From an uncultured Dorea sp. (lineage in GTDB: Bacteria > Bacillota > Clostridia > Lachnospirales > Lachnospiraceae), in assembly GCA_910579335.1 (NCBI GenBank), contig CAJTUQ010000001.1, positions 50,912 through 73,278 of the forward strand: 22,367 nucleotides of DNA, in the 5' to 3' direction. The notes beneath the pieces are model-generated. The model saw only the letters and a program-made list of their open reading frames with translations. It had not been told where the DNA came from and did not search any database. This document shows, piece after piece, positions 15,780 to 22,367 of the stretch. The translations under genes were made by a program, and so were the position numbers. Within the stretch, counting starts at the first letter, position 1, and the number at the start of each line of letters is the position of its first letter.

Positions 15780-17564
15780 TTATAGCTGGCTGCGGATGAT
15801 TTTAAAGGGGGCGGGACCGGTCTTAAGTACAATTCTGTGAAAACGTTCCTGCGTGAATTTATCGCCCCACTTTTCAATTGCGTATTTTTTTAGCTCCAGA
15901 AATTCTAAGTACCCGATATAGTACTTCAGGTAATTAGCCGGGTCGGAAATAATGAGACTATAGATTTCAGAAACTGTCTGTGCATCGGTAATTCCGTAGT
16001 CCCGGAAAAAGGATGCCGTATCCGGCAGAGACCAGCCGTCGTAATGGATACCCATATCCGCAAGAGCGTAAAGCCCCAAGAGGATTGATGTATTTTTCTG
16101 CATAATGGCCGCCTCGTTTTTGGAGATGGGGGCGTAATAGTAGCTGAGCATCTCACAGTATGTAGCCCATCCTTCCGTGTAGCCGCCGTATCCGAGCAGA
16201 CAGCGGATGGGGTCAGGATCCTGCTCCATATAATATACGTTTTGATAAAGATGTCCGGGGTATCCTTCATGGGCAAGGGTGGTAAAGAGGGATAAATCAT
16301 CGGGAATGTGCCCTGCGTTTATATAAATGACATTGGACGTGGCATTGTCAATTGCAGGAATCATGTAAAATGCCGGACTCATATATTCTTCCAGAGATTT
16401 TTGAACATACTTTATCTGGACGTCCACCGCCGGAGGCTTTGGAAAGTCGTCGGCCATTTTGCTTTCAAGCGTATTTAAAATGGAGACGGGATTGGAGTCT
16501 TCAAGAATCGTACCCTGTGAGGAAAACAAGTCAGAGGAACGGGAATCGGCGTCCTCGGAGGAAAGATTGGATACGCCAAGCTGTGCAAGGGCAGTCTGCA
16601 TCGTGCCAAGATCTTCCATAATCTGCCTTCTTGCAAGTTCCTGAAGTTTCGGGATACTCCTGCTTGAGCCTGTTTCGCTTGCCGCAATCAGTTCATAATA
16701 CTGTCTGCCGCCCGGAAGCCGGCATAAGCCTCCAAAAGTTTCATCGTCAGAACAGTCGTCGCGAAGGGAATCCAGCCCCTTTGCTAAGTTCTGATAGGCG
16801 GGGAAAATATATTTTTTCATATATTTATCATGTGTTTTTATATACTTTTTTTTGTTGAGAACTTTTTTGCTGTTTTTGGGGAGTTCCTTTTCCAGTTCGT
16901 TTAGCCGTTCTTGAAAGGAAGAGTAAAGATAATTGTCTTTTCCCAGTCTCACAAATGCGGTGCATTCTCCGGTGAGCTCTTTTAATGCCTTTTCGGACAT
17001 AAACAGCCCCTTTTCCGCCCGCGCCTGTTCAAATTCAAGGATAGATTCAAAGTAACCAGGTACCTTTTTCAGAAGTTTCAGGTAAGTGTCAACATCGGAA
17101 ACGCTGTAAAATTGGTATTCTGATAAAACTACCGGAAGCTGGGACTGGGTTCCGGTGAGAGGGGAAAGCGGCTCTTCATACAAGGAATAAGGAGCAAGCT
17201 CAAATGCCGTTGTATAATAGTCTTCAAGAACATCGTAAGTCAGCTTGTTTTCCGCCGACAGACGGCGGCGATCGTAGGACTTTAAAAGAGCAAGCCCATT
17301 TTCAATGGCAGCGCATATAGAGCCTGTATCAGCGGTGCAGGAGCCGATGGATACCGGTGTGTCAGTGATGCCGTAAGCGGAAGGATTTTTCAGTGTATAG
17401 TGAAGGGAAATCGTATTGCCGGAAACCTCCTGGCAGAAAAGGTTATAGGTGTATTCCTCGAACTGCTGATTTTCATTTTTATAAAAATGATGTACGCTGA
17501 GGACGGTGACGGACAGTACCGCAAGGAAAACGGCGGTGATAACCGCAGAGCGCTTTTTAGACAT
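15780..17564 (-). CDS. Membrane-anchored DUF885 family putative zinc metallopeptidase
   Basis: A 594-residue protein with a signal anchor or signal peptide at about residues 6-24 and the remainder outside the membrane. The C-terminal half carries the DUF885 signature HEGYPGH (H432, E433, H438) followed by TEGWATY (E464), a plausible zinc site with catalytic Glu of the HE-x4-H type. FERF-like and KxGPAP ending motifs (RFHRIVLKTGPAPFKIIRSQL region) are also family-like. Substrate is unknown; relatives are described as carboxypeptidase-like or oligopeptidase-like. ATG 17564 has GAGG seven bases upstream (17575-17572). The upstream region holds a sigma-E-like promoter with the same 13-base spacing seen before spoIID, spmA and spmB. 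It converges on spmB. A role in spore-envelope or intermembrane peptide processing is inference only. Confidence 0.85.
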   Translation of the reverse strand: MSKKRSAVITAVFLAVLSVTVLSVHHFYKNENQQFEEYTYNLFCQEVSGNTISLHYTLKNPSAYGITDTPVSIGSCTADTGSICAAIENGLALLKSYDRRRLSAENKLTYDVLEDYYTTAFELAPYSLYEEPLSPLTGTQSQLPVVLSEYQFYSVSDVDTYLKLLKKVPGYFESILEFEQARAEKGLFMSEKALKELTGECTAFVRLGKDNYLYSSFQERLNELEKELPKNSKKVLNKKKYIKTHDKYMKKYIFPAYQNLAKGLDSLRDDCSDDETFGGLCRLPGGRQYYELIAASETGSSRSIPKLQELARRQIMEDLGTMQTALAQLGVSNLSSEDADSRSSDLFSSQGTILEDSNPVSILNTLESKMADDFPKPPAVDVQIKYVQKSLEEYMSPAFYMIPAIDNATSNVIYINAGHIPDDLSLFTTLAHEGYPGHLYQNVYYMEQDPDPIRCLLGYGGYTEGWATYCEMLSYYYAPISKNEAAIMQKNTSILLGLYALADMGIHYDGWSLPDTASFFRDYGITDAQTVSEIYSLIISDPANYLKYYIGYLEFLELKKYAIEKWGDKFTQERFHRIVLKTGPAPFKIIRSQL

Positions 17565-17590
17565 AAGAAAGCCTCGAAGTATTTTTTTAA

Positions 17591-17619
17591 TTTATATGCG
17601 GGGAAGAAAAAAGTTATGC
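17591..17619 (-). promoter_or_regulatory. Putative sigma-E promoter of the DUF885 gene
   Basis: Minus strand: GCATAACT (17619-17612) matches GnATAnnT fully; 13 bases; CATATAAA (17598-17591) matches CATAnnA with A for the last T. Expected start is near 17584, giving a leader of about 20 bases that contains the GAGG SD. Confidence 0.5.
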
Positions 17620-17670
17620 GGACAGAGAGGGATGGCGCATACTGCGCGGCTGTGAATTTCTTCGTACCTC

Positions 17671-17700
17671 TTGACAGCATTCCTGCTTTTGTGCTACGAT
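17671..17700 (+). promoter_or_regulatory. Sigma-A promoter of the metG operon
   Basis: Perfect TTGACA (17671-17676), 18 bases, TACGAT (17695-17700). Start expected near 17707, just before the T-box leader. Confidence 0.65.
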
Positions 17701-17706
17701 TCTATA

Positions 17707-18158
17707 ACATAACGAAAAACGCAGTGACGAAGAGAGTATGCATTTTGAAGGCTTTACAGAGAAATCCTGAATCTTTGGAATGTCTGCGGGTGAAAAAAGG
17801 CGCAAGGTATATCCGGCGTTTTGGCGGATGCGGAGCCGCGCCTGAGCTTGCGGGGACAGAGAGGATGCTGAGAGGGATAAGAGGGATATTTGCAGAAGAT
17901 GGCTTTTTGAGCGGTGCGGTGAGCGAAAGAGAGTGCTTTGAAAAGAAAGAGCGGTAAGGCTGTCTTTTTGTGAGCCGTAATGGGTACGCCCTTTACAGCG
18001 GAAAGATGTCAGGCATGCCGGCGGTTGAGACGGATATGGGCTTGCTTGCTGCATGGGCTGGCACCTTATGAGATTTGCGCCGTAAGGCGCGGATGAATGG
18101 AAGTGGTAACACGGGTCTGCTCGTCTTCCCTGATTTTTAGAATCGGGGAAGATTTTTT
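17707..18158 (+). promoter_or_regulatory. T-box leader of metG
   Basis: This occupies most of the 650-base gap before metG. Early stem I signs: AGTA (17735-17738) and CAGAGA (17757-17762). A stem III hairpin GCGCC-GTAA-GGCGC is at 18077-18090. The antiterminator is canonical: GGAAG (18099-18103) pairs with CTTCC (18125-18129), seven-base bulge TGGTAAC (18104-18110), ACGGG (18111-18115) pairs with CTCGT (18120-18124). It competes with the terminator at 18124-18158. The expected Met specifier ATG could not be placed with confidence (candidates 17828, 17865, 17899). The leader, about 450 bases, is longer than the usual 250-300, with 17910-18070 unexplained. I see no credible gene in the gap. Confidence 0.85.
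18124..18158 (+). terminator. T-box regulated terminator before metG
   Basis: TCTTCCCTGATT (18124-18135) pairs with AATCGGGGAAGA (18141-18152), 12 pairs with one G-U, loop TTTAG, then six T. It shares bases 18124-18129 with the antiterminator, so only one of the two can form. Confidence 0.9.
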
Positions 18159-18211
18159 ATTACAAAATATTTATATTGCAAAACATTTTTTTAAAAAGGA
18201 GAGATAAGAGC

Positions 18212-20149
18212 ATGGAAAAAAAGAAATATTATATGACGACGGCGATTGCGTATACTTCGGGCAAGCCGCATATCGGCAACACGTATGAAATCGTTCTGGC
18301 GGACGCCATTGCCCGGTACAAGAGAAGTCAGGGGTATGACGTGTTTTTCCAGACCGGCACGGACGAGCACGGACAGAAGATTGAGCTGAAGGCGCAGGAG
18401 GCGCAGATTACGCCGAAGGAGTATGTGGATAAAGTGGCGGGTCAGGTCAAGGATATCTGGAATATGATGAATTCTTCGCATGACAAATTTATCCGGACTA
18501 CGGATGAAGACCATGAAAAGCAGGTTCAAAAGATTTTTAAGAAGCTTTATGAGCAGGGCGATATTTACAAAGGCTCTTATGAGGGGCTCTACTGTACGCC
18601 GTGTGAGTCATTCTGGACAGAATCACAGCTTGTTGACGGGAAATGCCCGGACTGCGGGCGGGAAGTGAAACCGGCGAAGGAGGAGGCTTACTTTTTCAAG
18701 ATGAGCAAGTATGCCGACCGCCTGATAGAGCATATCAACGCTCATCCGGAGTTTATTCAGCCGGTATCCCGCAAAAATGAGATGATGAATAACTTCCTCC
18801 TTCCGGGACTGCAGGATCTGTGCGTGTCAAGAACTTCCTTTAAGTGGGGGATTCCGGTAGATTTTGACGACAGGCATGTGGTGTATGTGTGGCTGGATGC
18901 ATTGACCAACTATATTACGGGTATTGGGTATGATGCAGAGGGGGAGAGCACGGAACAGTTTAAGACAAACTGGCCGGCGGATCTGCATTTGATTGGAAAG
19001 GATATTATACGTTTCCATACGATTTATTGGCCAATCTTTCTGATGGCGCTTGATTTGCCTCTTCCGAAGCAGATTTTCGGACATCCGTGGCTGCTGCAGG
19101 GAGATGGAAAGATGAGCAAGTCTAAAGGCAATGTGCTTTATGCAGATGAGCTTGTAGACTTTTTCGGTGTTGACGCAGTGCGCTTTTTCGTGCTCCATGA
19201 GATGCCGTTCGACAATGACGGAGTGATATCCTGGGAGCTTTTAGTAGAGCGCATTAATTCCGAACTGGCAAATACTCTGGGAAATCTTGTGAACAGAACG
19301 ATTTCCATGACGAATAAATATTTCGGCGGTACGGTAACTGACAAGAATGCGGCGTCAAGCGAGGAAGAAAGGGCGGTTGACGAAGACCTTAAGTTTGTTG
19401 TGTCCAAGACGGCGCAGGCTGTAGAGATGAAGATGGATGCTCTGCGCGTAGCGGACGCCATCACGGAGATTTTCAATTTGTTTAAGCGGTGCAATAAATA
19501 TATCGATGAGACGATGCCGTGGGTGTTAGCAAAGGAAGAGGAGAAAAAGGACAGGCTTGAGATGGTTCTTTACAATCTACTTGAGAGTATCAAATCCGGC
19601 GCAAGGCAGCTTGAACCGTTTATGCCGGAGACGTCGGAGAAAATACTGGCACAGCTGGGCGATGGAAAGGTGGCAGAGAAACCGGAAATCTTATTTGCAA
19701 GGCTGGATATGGAGGAAGTGTTAAAGAAAGTGGAGGAACTCCACCCGGCGGCAGGGGAAGAAGAAAACGCAGAAACGAAAGATGCATCCGGAGAGGATGC
19801 GGCAATCGATATTGAGGCAAAGCCGGAAATTACTTTTGAGGAATTTGGAAAAATGCAGTTTCAGGTAGGAGAGATTATCGCCTGTGAGGAAGTGAAAAAG
19901 TCAAGGAAGCTTTTGTGCTCCCAGGTTAAAATCGGCAGTCAGGTAAAGCAAATCGTGTCGGGAATCAAGGCTCACTATACGGCGCAGGAGATGGTAGGCA
20001 AAAAGGTAATGGTGCTTGTAAACTTAAAGCCGGCGAAGCTTGCCGGAGTACTGTCGGAGGGTATGCTTTTATGCGCAGAGGACGCAGACGGGAATCTGGC
20101 GCTTATGACGCCGGAGAAATCAATGCCGGCGGGAGCGGAAATCTGCTAA
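18212..20149 (+). CDS. metG: Methionyl-tRNA synthetase with C-terminal tRNA-binding domain
   Basis: Charges tRNA-Met (EC 6.1.1.10) for initiation and elongation. The product is 645 residues. Seen: HIGN at 20-23 (the HIGH position), a zinc knuckle with C128/C131 and C145/C148, KMSKS at 300-304, an alpha-helical anticodon domain, an acidic linker (about residues 515-540), and a C-terminal Trbp111-like OB domain beginning around FEEFGKMQFQVGEI. The two complete Cys pairs and the appended domain fit the dimeric form. ATG 18212 has AAGGAGA at about 18197-18203; an in-frame start at 18176 lacks support. First gene of metG-ddh-tatD, controlled by the T-box. Confidence 0.97.
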   Translation: MEKKKYYMTTAIAYTSGKPHIGNTYEIVLADAIARYKRSQGYDVFFQTGTDEHGQKIELKAQEAQITPKEYVDKVAGQVKDIWNMMNSSHDKFIRTTDEDHEKQVQKIFKKLYEQGDIYKGSYEGLYCTPCESFWTESQLVDGKCPDCGREVKPAKEEAYFFKMSKYADRLIEHINAHPEFIQPVSRKNEMMNNFLLPGLQDLCVSRTSFKWGIPVDFDDRHVVYVWLDALTNYITGIGYDAEGESTEQFKTNWPADLHLIGKDIIRFHTIYWPIFLMALDLPLPKQIFGHPWLLQGDGKMSKSKGNVLYADELVDFFGVDAVRFFVLHEMPFDNDGVISWELLVERINSELANTLGNLVNRTISMTNKYFGGTVTDKNAASSEEERAVDEDLKFVVSKTAQAVEMKMDALRVADAITEIFNLFKRCNKYIDETMPWVLAKEEEKKDRLEMVLYNLLESIKSGARQLEPFMPETSEKILAQLGDGKVAEKPEILFARLDMEEVLKKVEELHPAAGEEENAETKDASGEDAAIDIEAKPEITFEEFGKMQFQVGEIIACEEVKKSRKLLCSQVKIGSQVKQIVSGIKAHYTAQEMVGKKVMVLVNLKPAKLAGVLSEGMLLCAEDADGNLALMTPEKSMPAGAEIC

Positions 20150-20185
20150 GTATTATGAATTATATAGGAAGGAGAGAGTTAGCAA

Positions 20186-21172
20186 ATGGAAAAAATCAGA
20201 ATTGGTATCGTAGGATACGGCAATATCGGGCGCGGCGTCGAGCAGGCCGCAGCCCGCAATGAGGATATGGAGCTTCGGGCGGTCTTCACAAGGAGGGCGC
20301 CGGAAACGGTGGCAATCAAGACGGATGGCGCGGTGGTGAAGCATTTTGACGATATGGCTTCGATGAAGGATGAAATTGACGTAATGGTACTCTGTGGCGG
20401 TTCGGCCACAGACCTTCCGGTGATTGGGCTGAAGGTTGCGGCGGATTTTAATACCATTGACAGTTTTGACACACATGCAAAGATTCCGGAATATTTTGCC
20501 AATGTAGACAAGGCGGCAAAAAGCGGCGGCCATGTCAGCATTATTTCCGTGGGCTGGGATCCGGGGATGTTCTCTTTAAACCGTTTGTATGCAGAATCCA
20601 TTTTGGTACAGGGAAGTACGTATACATTCTGGGGAAAGGGCGTGAGCCAGGGGCATTCTGACGCTATCCGCCGTATTGACGGAGTAAAAAACGCCATCCA
20701 GTACACGGTCCCGGTGGAGGAGGCGGTAAGCAGAGTGCGCAGCGGCAGCGGGCCGGAGCTTACGACGAGGGACAAGCATTTACGGGAGTGCTACGTCGTC
20801 GCGAAAGAGGGTGCGGACCGTGCGGCGATTGAGCGGGCGATTAAGACGATGCCGAACTATTTTGACGAGTATAACACGACAGTGACATTTGTTACTGAGG
20901 AAGAATTAAAGGAAAACCATAGTAAGATGCCCCACGGCGGATTTGTCATCCGCAGCGGTGAGACAGGATGCGAGGGTAACAAGCATGTAATCGAATATTC
21001 TTTGAAGCTGGATTCAAACCCGGAATTTACGGCGAGTGTACTGATTTGCTATGCGAGAGCCGCTTACAGGCTGTCAAAGGCGGGCGATTGCGGGGCGAAA
21101 AGCGTGTTTGACATTGCGCCGGGACTGCTGTCCCAGAAAACTGCCGGAGAGCTTCGATCGCAGCTTTTGTAG
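20186..21172 (+). CDS. ddh: meso-Diaminopimelate D-dehydrogenase
   Basis: Makes meso-diaminopimelate in one NADPH-dependent step from tetrahydrodipicolinate and ammonia (EC 1.4.1.16), feeding lysine and peptidoglycan synthesis. The product is 328 residues, the family's normal length. Seen: a Rossmann motif GIVGYGNIGRG at 7-17, CGGSATDLP, FNTIDSFDTHAKIPEYF, SVGWDPGMFSLNR, FWGKGVSQGHSDAIRRI and the C-terminal segment with NPEFTASVL, all typical of Ddh. SD AAGGAGAG precedes ATG 20186. The gene lies 36 bases after metG and 26 bases before tatD. metG and tatD are often direct neighbours in Firmicutes, so ddh looks inserted into that pair; it would then be read from the Met T-box promoter. Confidence 0.95.
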   Translation: MEKIRIGIVGYGNIGRGVEQAAARNEDMELRAVFTRRAPETVAIKTDGAVVKHFDDMASMKDEIDVMVLCGGSATDLPVIGLKVAADFNTIDSFDTHAKIPEYFANVDKAAKSGGHVSIISVGWDPGMFSLNRLYAESILVQGSTYTFWGKGVSQGHSDAIRRIDGVKNAIQYTVPVEEAVSRVRSGSGPELTTRDKHLRECYVVAKEGADRAAIERAIKTMPNYFDEYNTTVTFVTEEELKENHSKMPHGGFVIRSGETGCEGNKHVIEYSLKLDSNPEFTASVLICYARAAYRLSKAGDCGAKSVFDIAPGLLSQKTAGELRSQLL

Positions 21173-21198
21173 TTTTTATGAAGAAGGAGGACCGCAGG

Positions 21199-21960
21199 AT
21201 GATTTTTGATACACATGCACACTATGACGACGAGCAGTTTGATACAGACCGGGACGAGCTGTTGAATACAATGGCGGAAAACGGCGTCGGCACTATCGTC
21301 AATGTCAGTGCCGCATATGAGTCTTGCGAGAGGGTCGTCCGTATGGCGCAGCGGTATCCGTTTATGTATGCGGCGGTAGGCGTCCACCCGGACGAGGTGG
21401 GGAGTCTTGATGATGAAAAGTTTGACGGCCTGAAGAAGCTTTTTAAAAATGACAAGGTTGTGGCGGTAGGAGAAATCGGCCTTGATTATTATTGGGACAA
21501 TGAATCGCATAAGCTGCAGAAAGAATGGTTTATTAGGCAGCTTGAACTTGCACGGGAGCTTAATCTTCCGATTAATGTCCACAGCCGCGAGGCGGCACAG
21601 GATACCATGCAGGTCATAAAGGAGTACGGAAAAGGCCTTGACGGTGTCATCCACTGCTATTCTTATTCGAAGGAGATGGCGCAGGAGTATGTGAAAATGG
21701 GCTTTTTTATCGGAATCGGAGGCGTGGTGACATTTAAAAACGCAAGGCGTCTGAAGGAAACGGCAGAGACGGTGCCGCTCAGTGCCATCGTGCTGGAGAC
21801 GGACTGCCCGTACCTCGCGCCAGAGCCGTACCGGGGAAAGCGCAACGATTCTTCTCTTATTAAATATACGGCAGAGAAGATTGCGGAAATGAAAGGTATT
21901 ACGTATGAGGAAGTGGTGCGCCGGACGGAGGAGAATGCCAGAAAGCTGTACCGTTTATAA
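21199..21960 (+). CDS. tatD: TatD family metal-dependent hydrolase/DNase
   Basis: A 253-residue TIM-barrel metal hydrolase; TatD relatives act as 3'-5' DNases in DNA repair or turnover. Metal ligands are all present: H6 and H8 in DTHAHYD, E92 in GEIGLDYYWD, H128 in HSREA, H152 in IHCYS, D202 in ETDCPYLAP, followed by YRGKRN. ATG 21199 is chosen because AAGGAGG (21184-21190) stands eight bases before it; an in-frame ATG at 21178 lies ahead of that SD. Third gene of the metG unit, closed by the hairpin at 21987-22032. Confidence 0.95.
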   Translation: MIFDTHAHYDDEQFDTDRDELLNTMAENGVGTIVNVSAAYESCERVVRMAQRYPFMYAAVGVHPDEVGSLDDEKFDGLKKLFKNDKVVAVGEIGLDYYWDNESHKLQKEWFIRQLELARELNLPINVHSREAAQDTMQVIKEYGKGLDGVIHCYSYSKEMAQEYVKMGFFIGIGGVVTFKNARRLKETAETVPLSAIVLETDCPYLAPEPYRGKRNDSSLIKYTAEKIAEMKGITYEEVVRRTEENARKLYRL

Positions 21961-21986
21961 AATGAATAGAGTGAAGCGTAAGTAAT

Positions 21987-22032
21987 AAAAGAGGGTGGCT
22001 GTTAATACATCAAGAAACGGTCACCCTCTTTT
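21987..22032 (+). terminator. Terminator after tatD
   Basis: AAAAGAGGGTGGCTGTT (21987-22003) pairs with AACGGTCACCCTCTTTT (22016-22032), 17 pairs including G-U, around a 12-base loop. The T-run is part of the stem end, and the symmetry would also allow action on the minus strand. Confidence 0.85.
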
Positions 22033-22083
22033 ATTGAAACGGTCTTTTTTGTGCAAATTCAACCAAAATCAGTCACGCATTTT

Positions 22084-22123
22084 GTGAAATAGTTTGATTG
22101 ATTTTGAATGAAAATGATGATAT
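22084..22123 (+). promoter_or_regulatory. 10-base direct repeats over the fruK promoter (candidate DeoR/FruR operator)
   Basis: Consecutive 10-base units TTGATTGATT (22094-22103), TTGAATGAAA (22104-22113) and ATGATGATAT (22114-22123) share a TGA-n-TGA core in register. A weaker unit GTGAAATAGT precedes them. They cover the promoter. DeoR-type fructose regulators commonly bind direct repeats at about one helical turn; identity of the regulator is inferred. Confidence 0.45.
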
Positions 22124-22126
22124 ACT
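22098..22126 (+). promoter_or_regulatory. Sigma-A promoter of fruK
   Basis: TTGATT (22098-22103), 17 bases, TATACT (22121-22126). Expected start near 22133, leaving a leader of about 47 bases that contains a small hairpin ACACG/CGTGT (22143-22160). Confidence 0.65.
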
Positions 22127-22179
22127 AGTTTCAGAAAGTCAAACACGAGCAAAAACGTGTAAAATAAGGAGGTGGCAGA

Positions 22180-22367
22180 ATGATTTACACGGTGACATTT
22201 AATCCGTCACTGGATTACATTGTGGAAGTTGACGACTTTAAGCTTGGTCTTACGAACCGTACGGGTTCCGAATTACTGCTTCCGGGCGGAAAGGGAATCA
22301 ATGTTTCAACGGTACTTATGAATCTTGGCATCGAGAGTACGGCGCTTGGATTTACCGCCGGGTTTAC
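22180..22367 (+). CDS. fruK: 1-Phosphofructokinase, PfkB family (5' part only)
   Basis: The first 62 codons are in the window; the gene runs off the right edge. The start MIYTVTFNPSLDY and the PGGKGINVSTVLMNLG block are typical of the FruK/LacC branch of PfkB sugar kinases, which phosphorylate fructose-1-phosphate (or tagatose-6-phosphate) with ATP. A strong SD AAGGAGGTGG (22166-22175) precedes ATG 22180. FruK is favoured over LacC by general resemblance; the missing C-terminus and downstream genes (a fructose PTS would be expected) would settle it. No fruR-like gene lies directly upstream. Confidence 0.85.
   Translation, partial: MIYTVTFNPSLDYIVEVDDFKLGLTNRTGSELLLPGGKGINVSTVLMNLGIESTALGFTAGF

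Noticed and set aside
17400..18054. Open frames on both strands in the gap before metG (185 codons plus, 146 codons minus)
   Set aside because: They overlap the DUF885 start, the metG promoter and the T-box leader, have no SD or recognisable domain, and their residue make-up is unlike real proteins. The RNA leader explains the stretch.
1..22367. CRISPR arrays, insertion sequences, prophage, integrases, tRNA or rRNA genes, toxin-antitoxin pairs
   Set aside because: None seen: no spaced repeat array, no transposase or integrase motif, no cloverleaf, and the gaps are filled by leaders, promoters and terminators.

Overview
The window reads as a chromosomal segment of a spore-forming Firmicute, most likely family Lachnospiraceae (clostridial cluster XIVa). 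The basis is strong Shine-Dalgarno (SD) sites, T-box leaders before aminoacyl-tRNA synthetase genes, a long IleRS of type 2 with a KMSKSKGN loop, a meso-diaminopimelate dehydrogenase, and four classical endospore genes (spoIID, spoIIQ, spmA, spmB). Genus cannot be fixed from the sequence alone. There is no phage, insertion sequence, CRISPR array, rRNA or tRNA gene.

Layout. 1-5883: the 3' part of an isoleucine-type T-box leader, then ileS and, four bases after its stop, glgP (glycogen phosphorylase), closed by a strong terminator. 5884-7693: spoIID and spoIIQ, the sporulation pair that works at the engulfing membranes, with a sigma-E-like promoter before spoIID and a very good sigma-F match before spoIIQ. 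7797-8743: a small GIY-YIG protein and a convergent hemolysin-III-type membrane protein. 8878-12825 (minus): a membrane hybrid histidine kinase with two receivers, followed by a lipoprotein solute-binding protein; no permease, ATPase or DNA-binding regulator accompanies them. 12926-15697: spmA (minus), a MATE exporter (minus) and spmB (plus), so the usual spmAB pair is split. 15780-17564 (minus): a membrane-anchored DUF885-type metallopeptidase whose upstream region also matches sigma-E. 17671-21960: promoter and long T-box leader, then metG, ddh and tatD on one strand. 22094-22367: a promoter overlaid with 10-base direct repeats and the start of a 1-phosphofructokinase gene.

How it fits together. 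Translation genes (ileS, metG) are each placed under tRNA-sensing leaders and carry unrelated passengers (glgP; ddh and tatD), which suggests those passengers also respond to amino-acid starvation. The sporulation genes share a promoter pattern: an ATA-centred -35, exactly 13 bases, then CATA. It occurs before spoIID, spmA, spmB and the DUF885 gene, which makes the latter a candidate mother-cell sporulation protein. The most system-like novelty is the kinase plus orphan binding-protein pair, which may be a ligand-sensing unit rather than a transporter.
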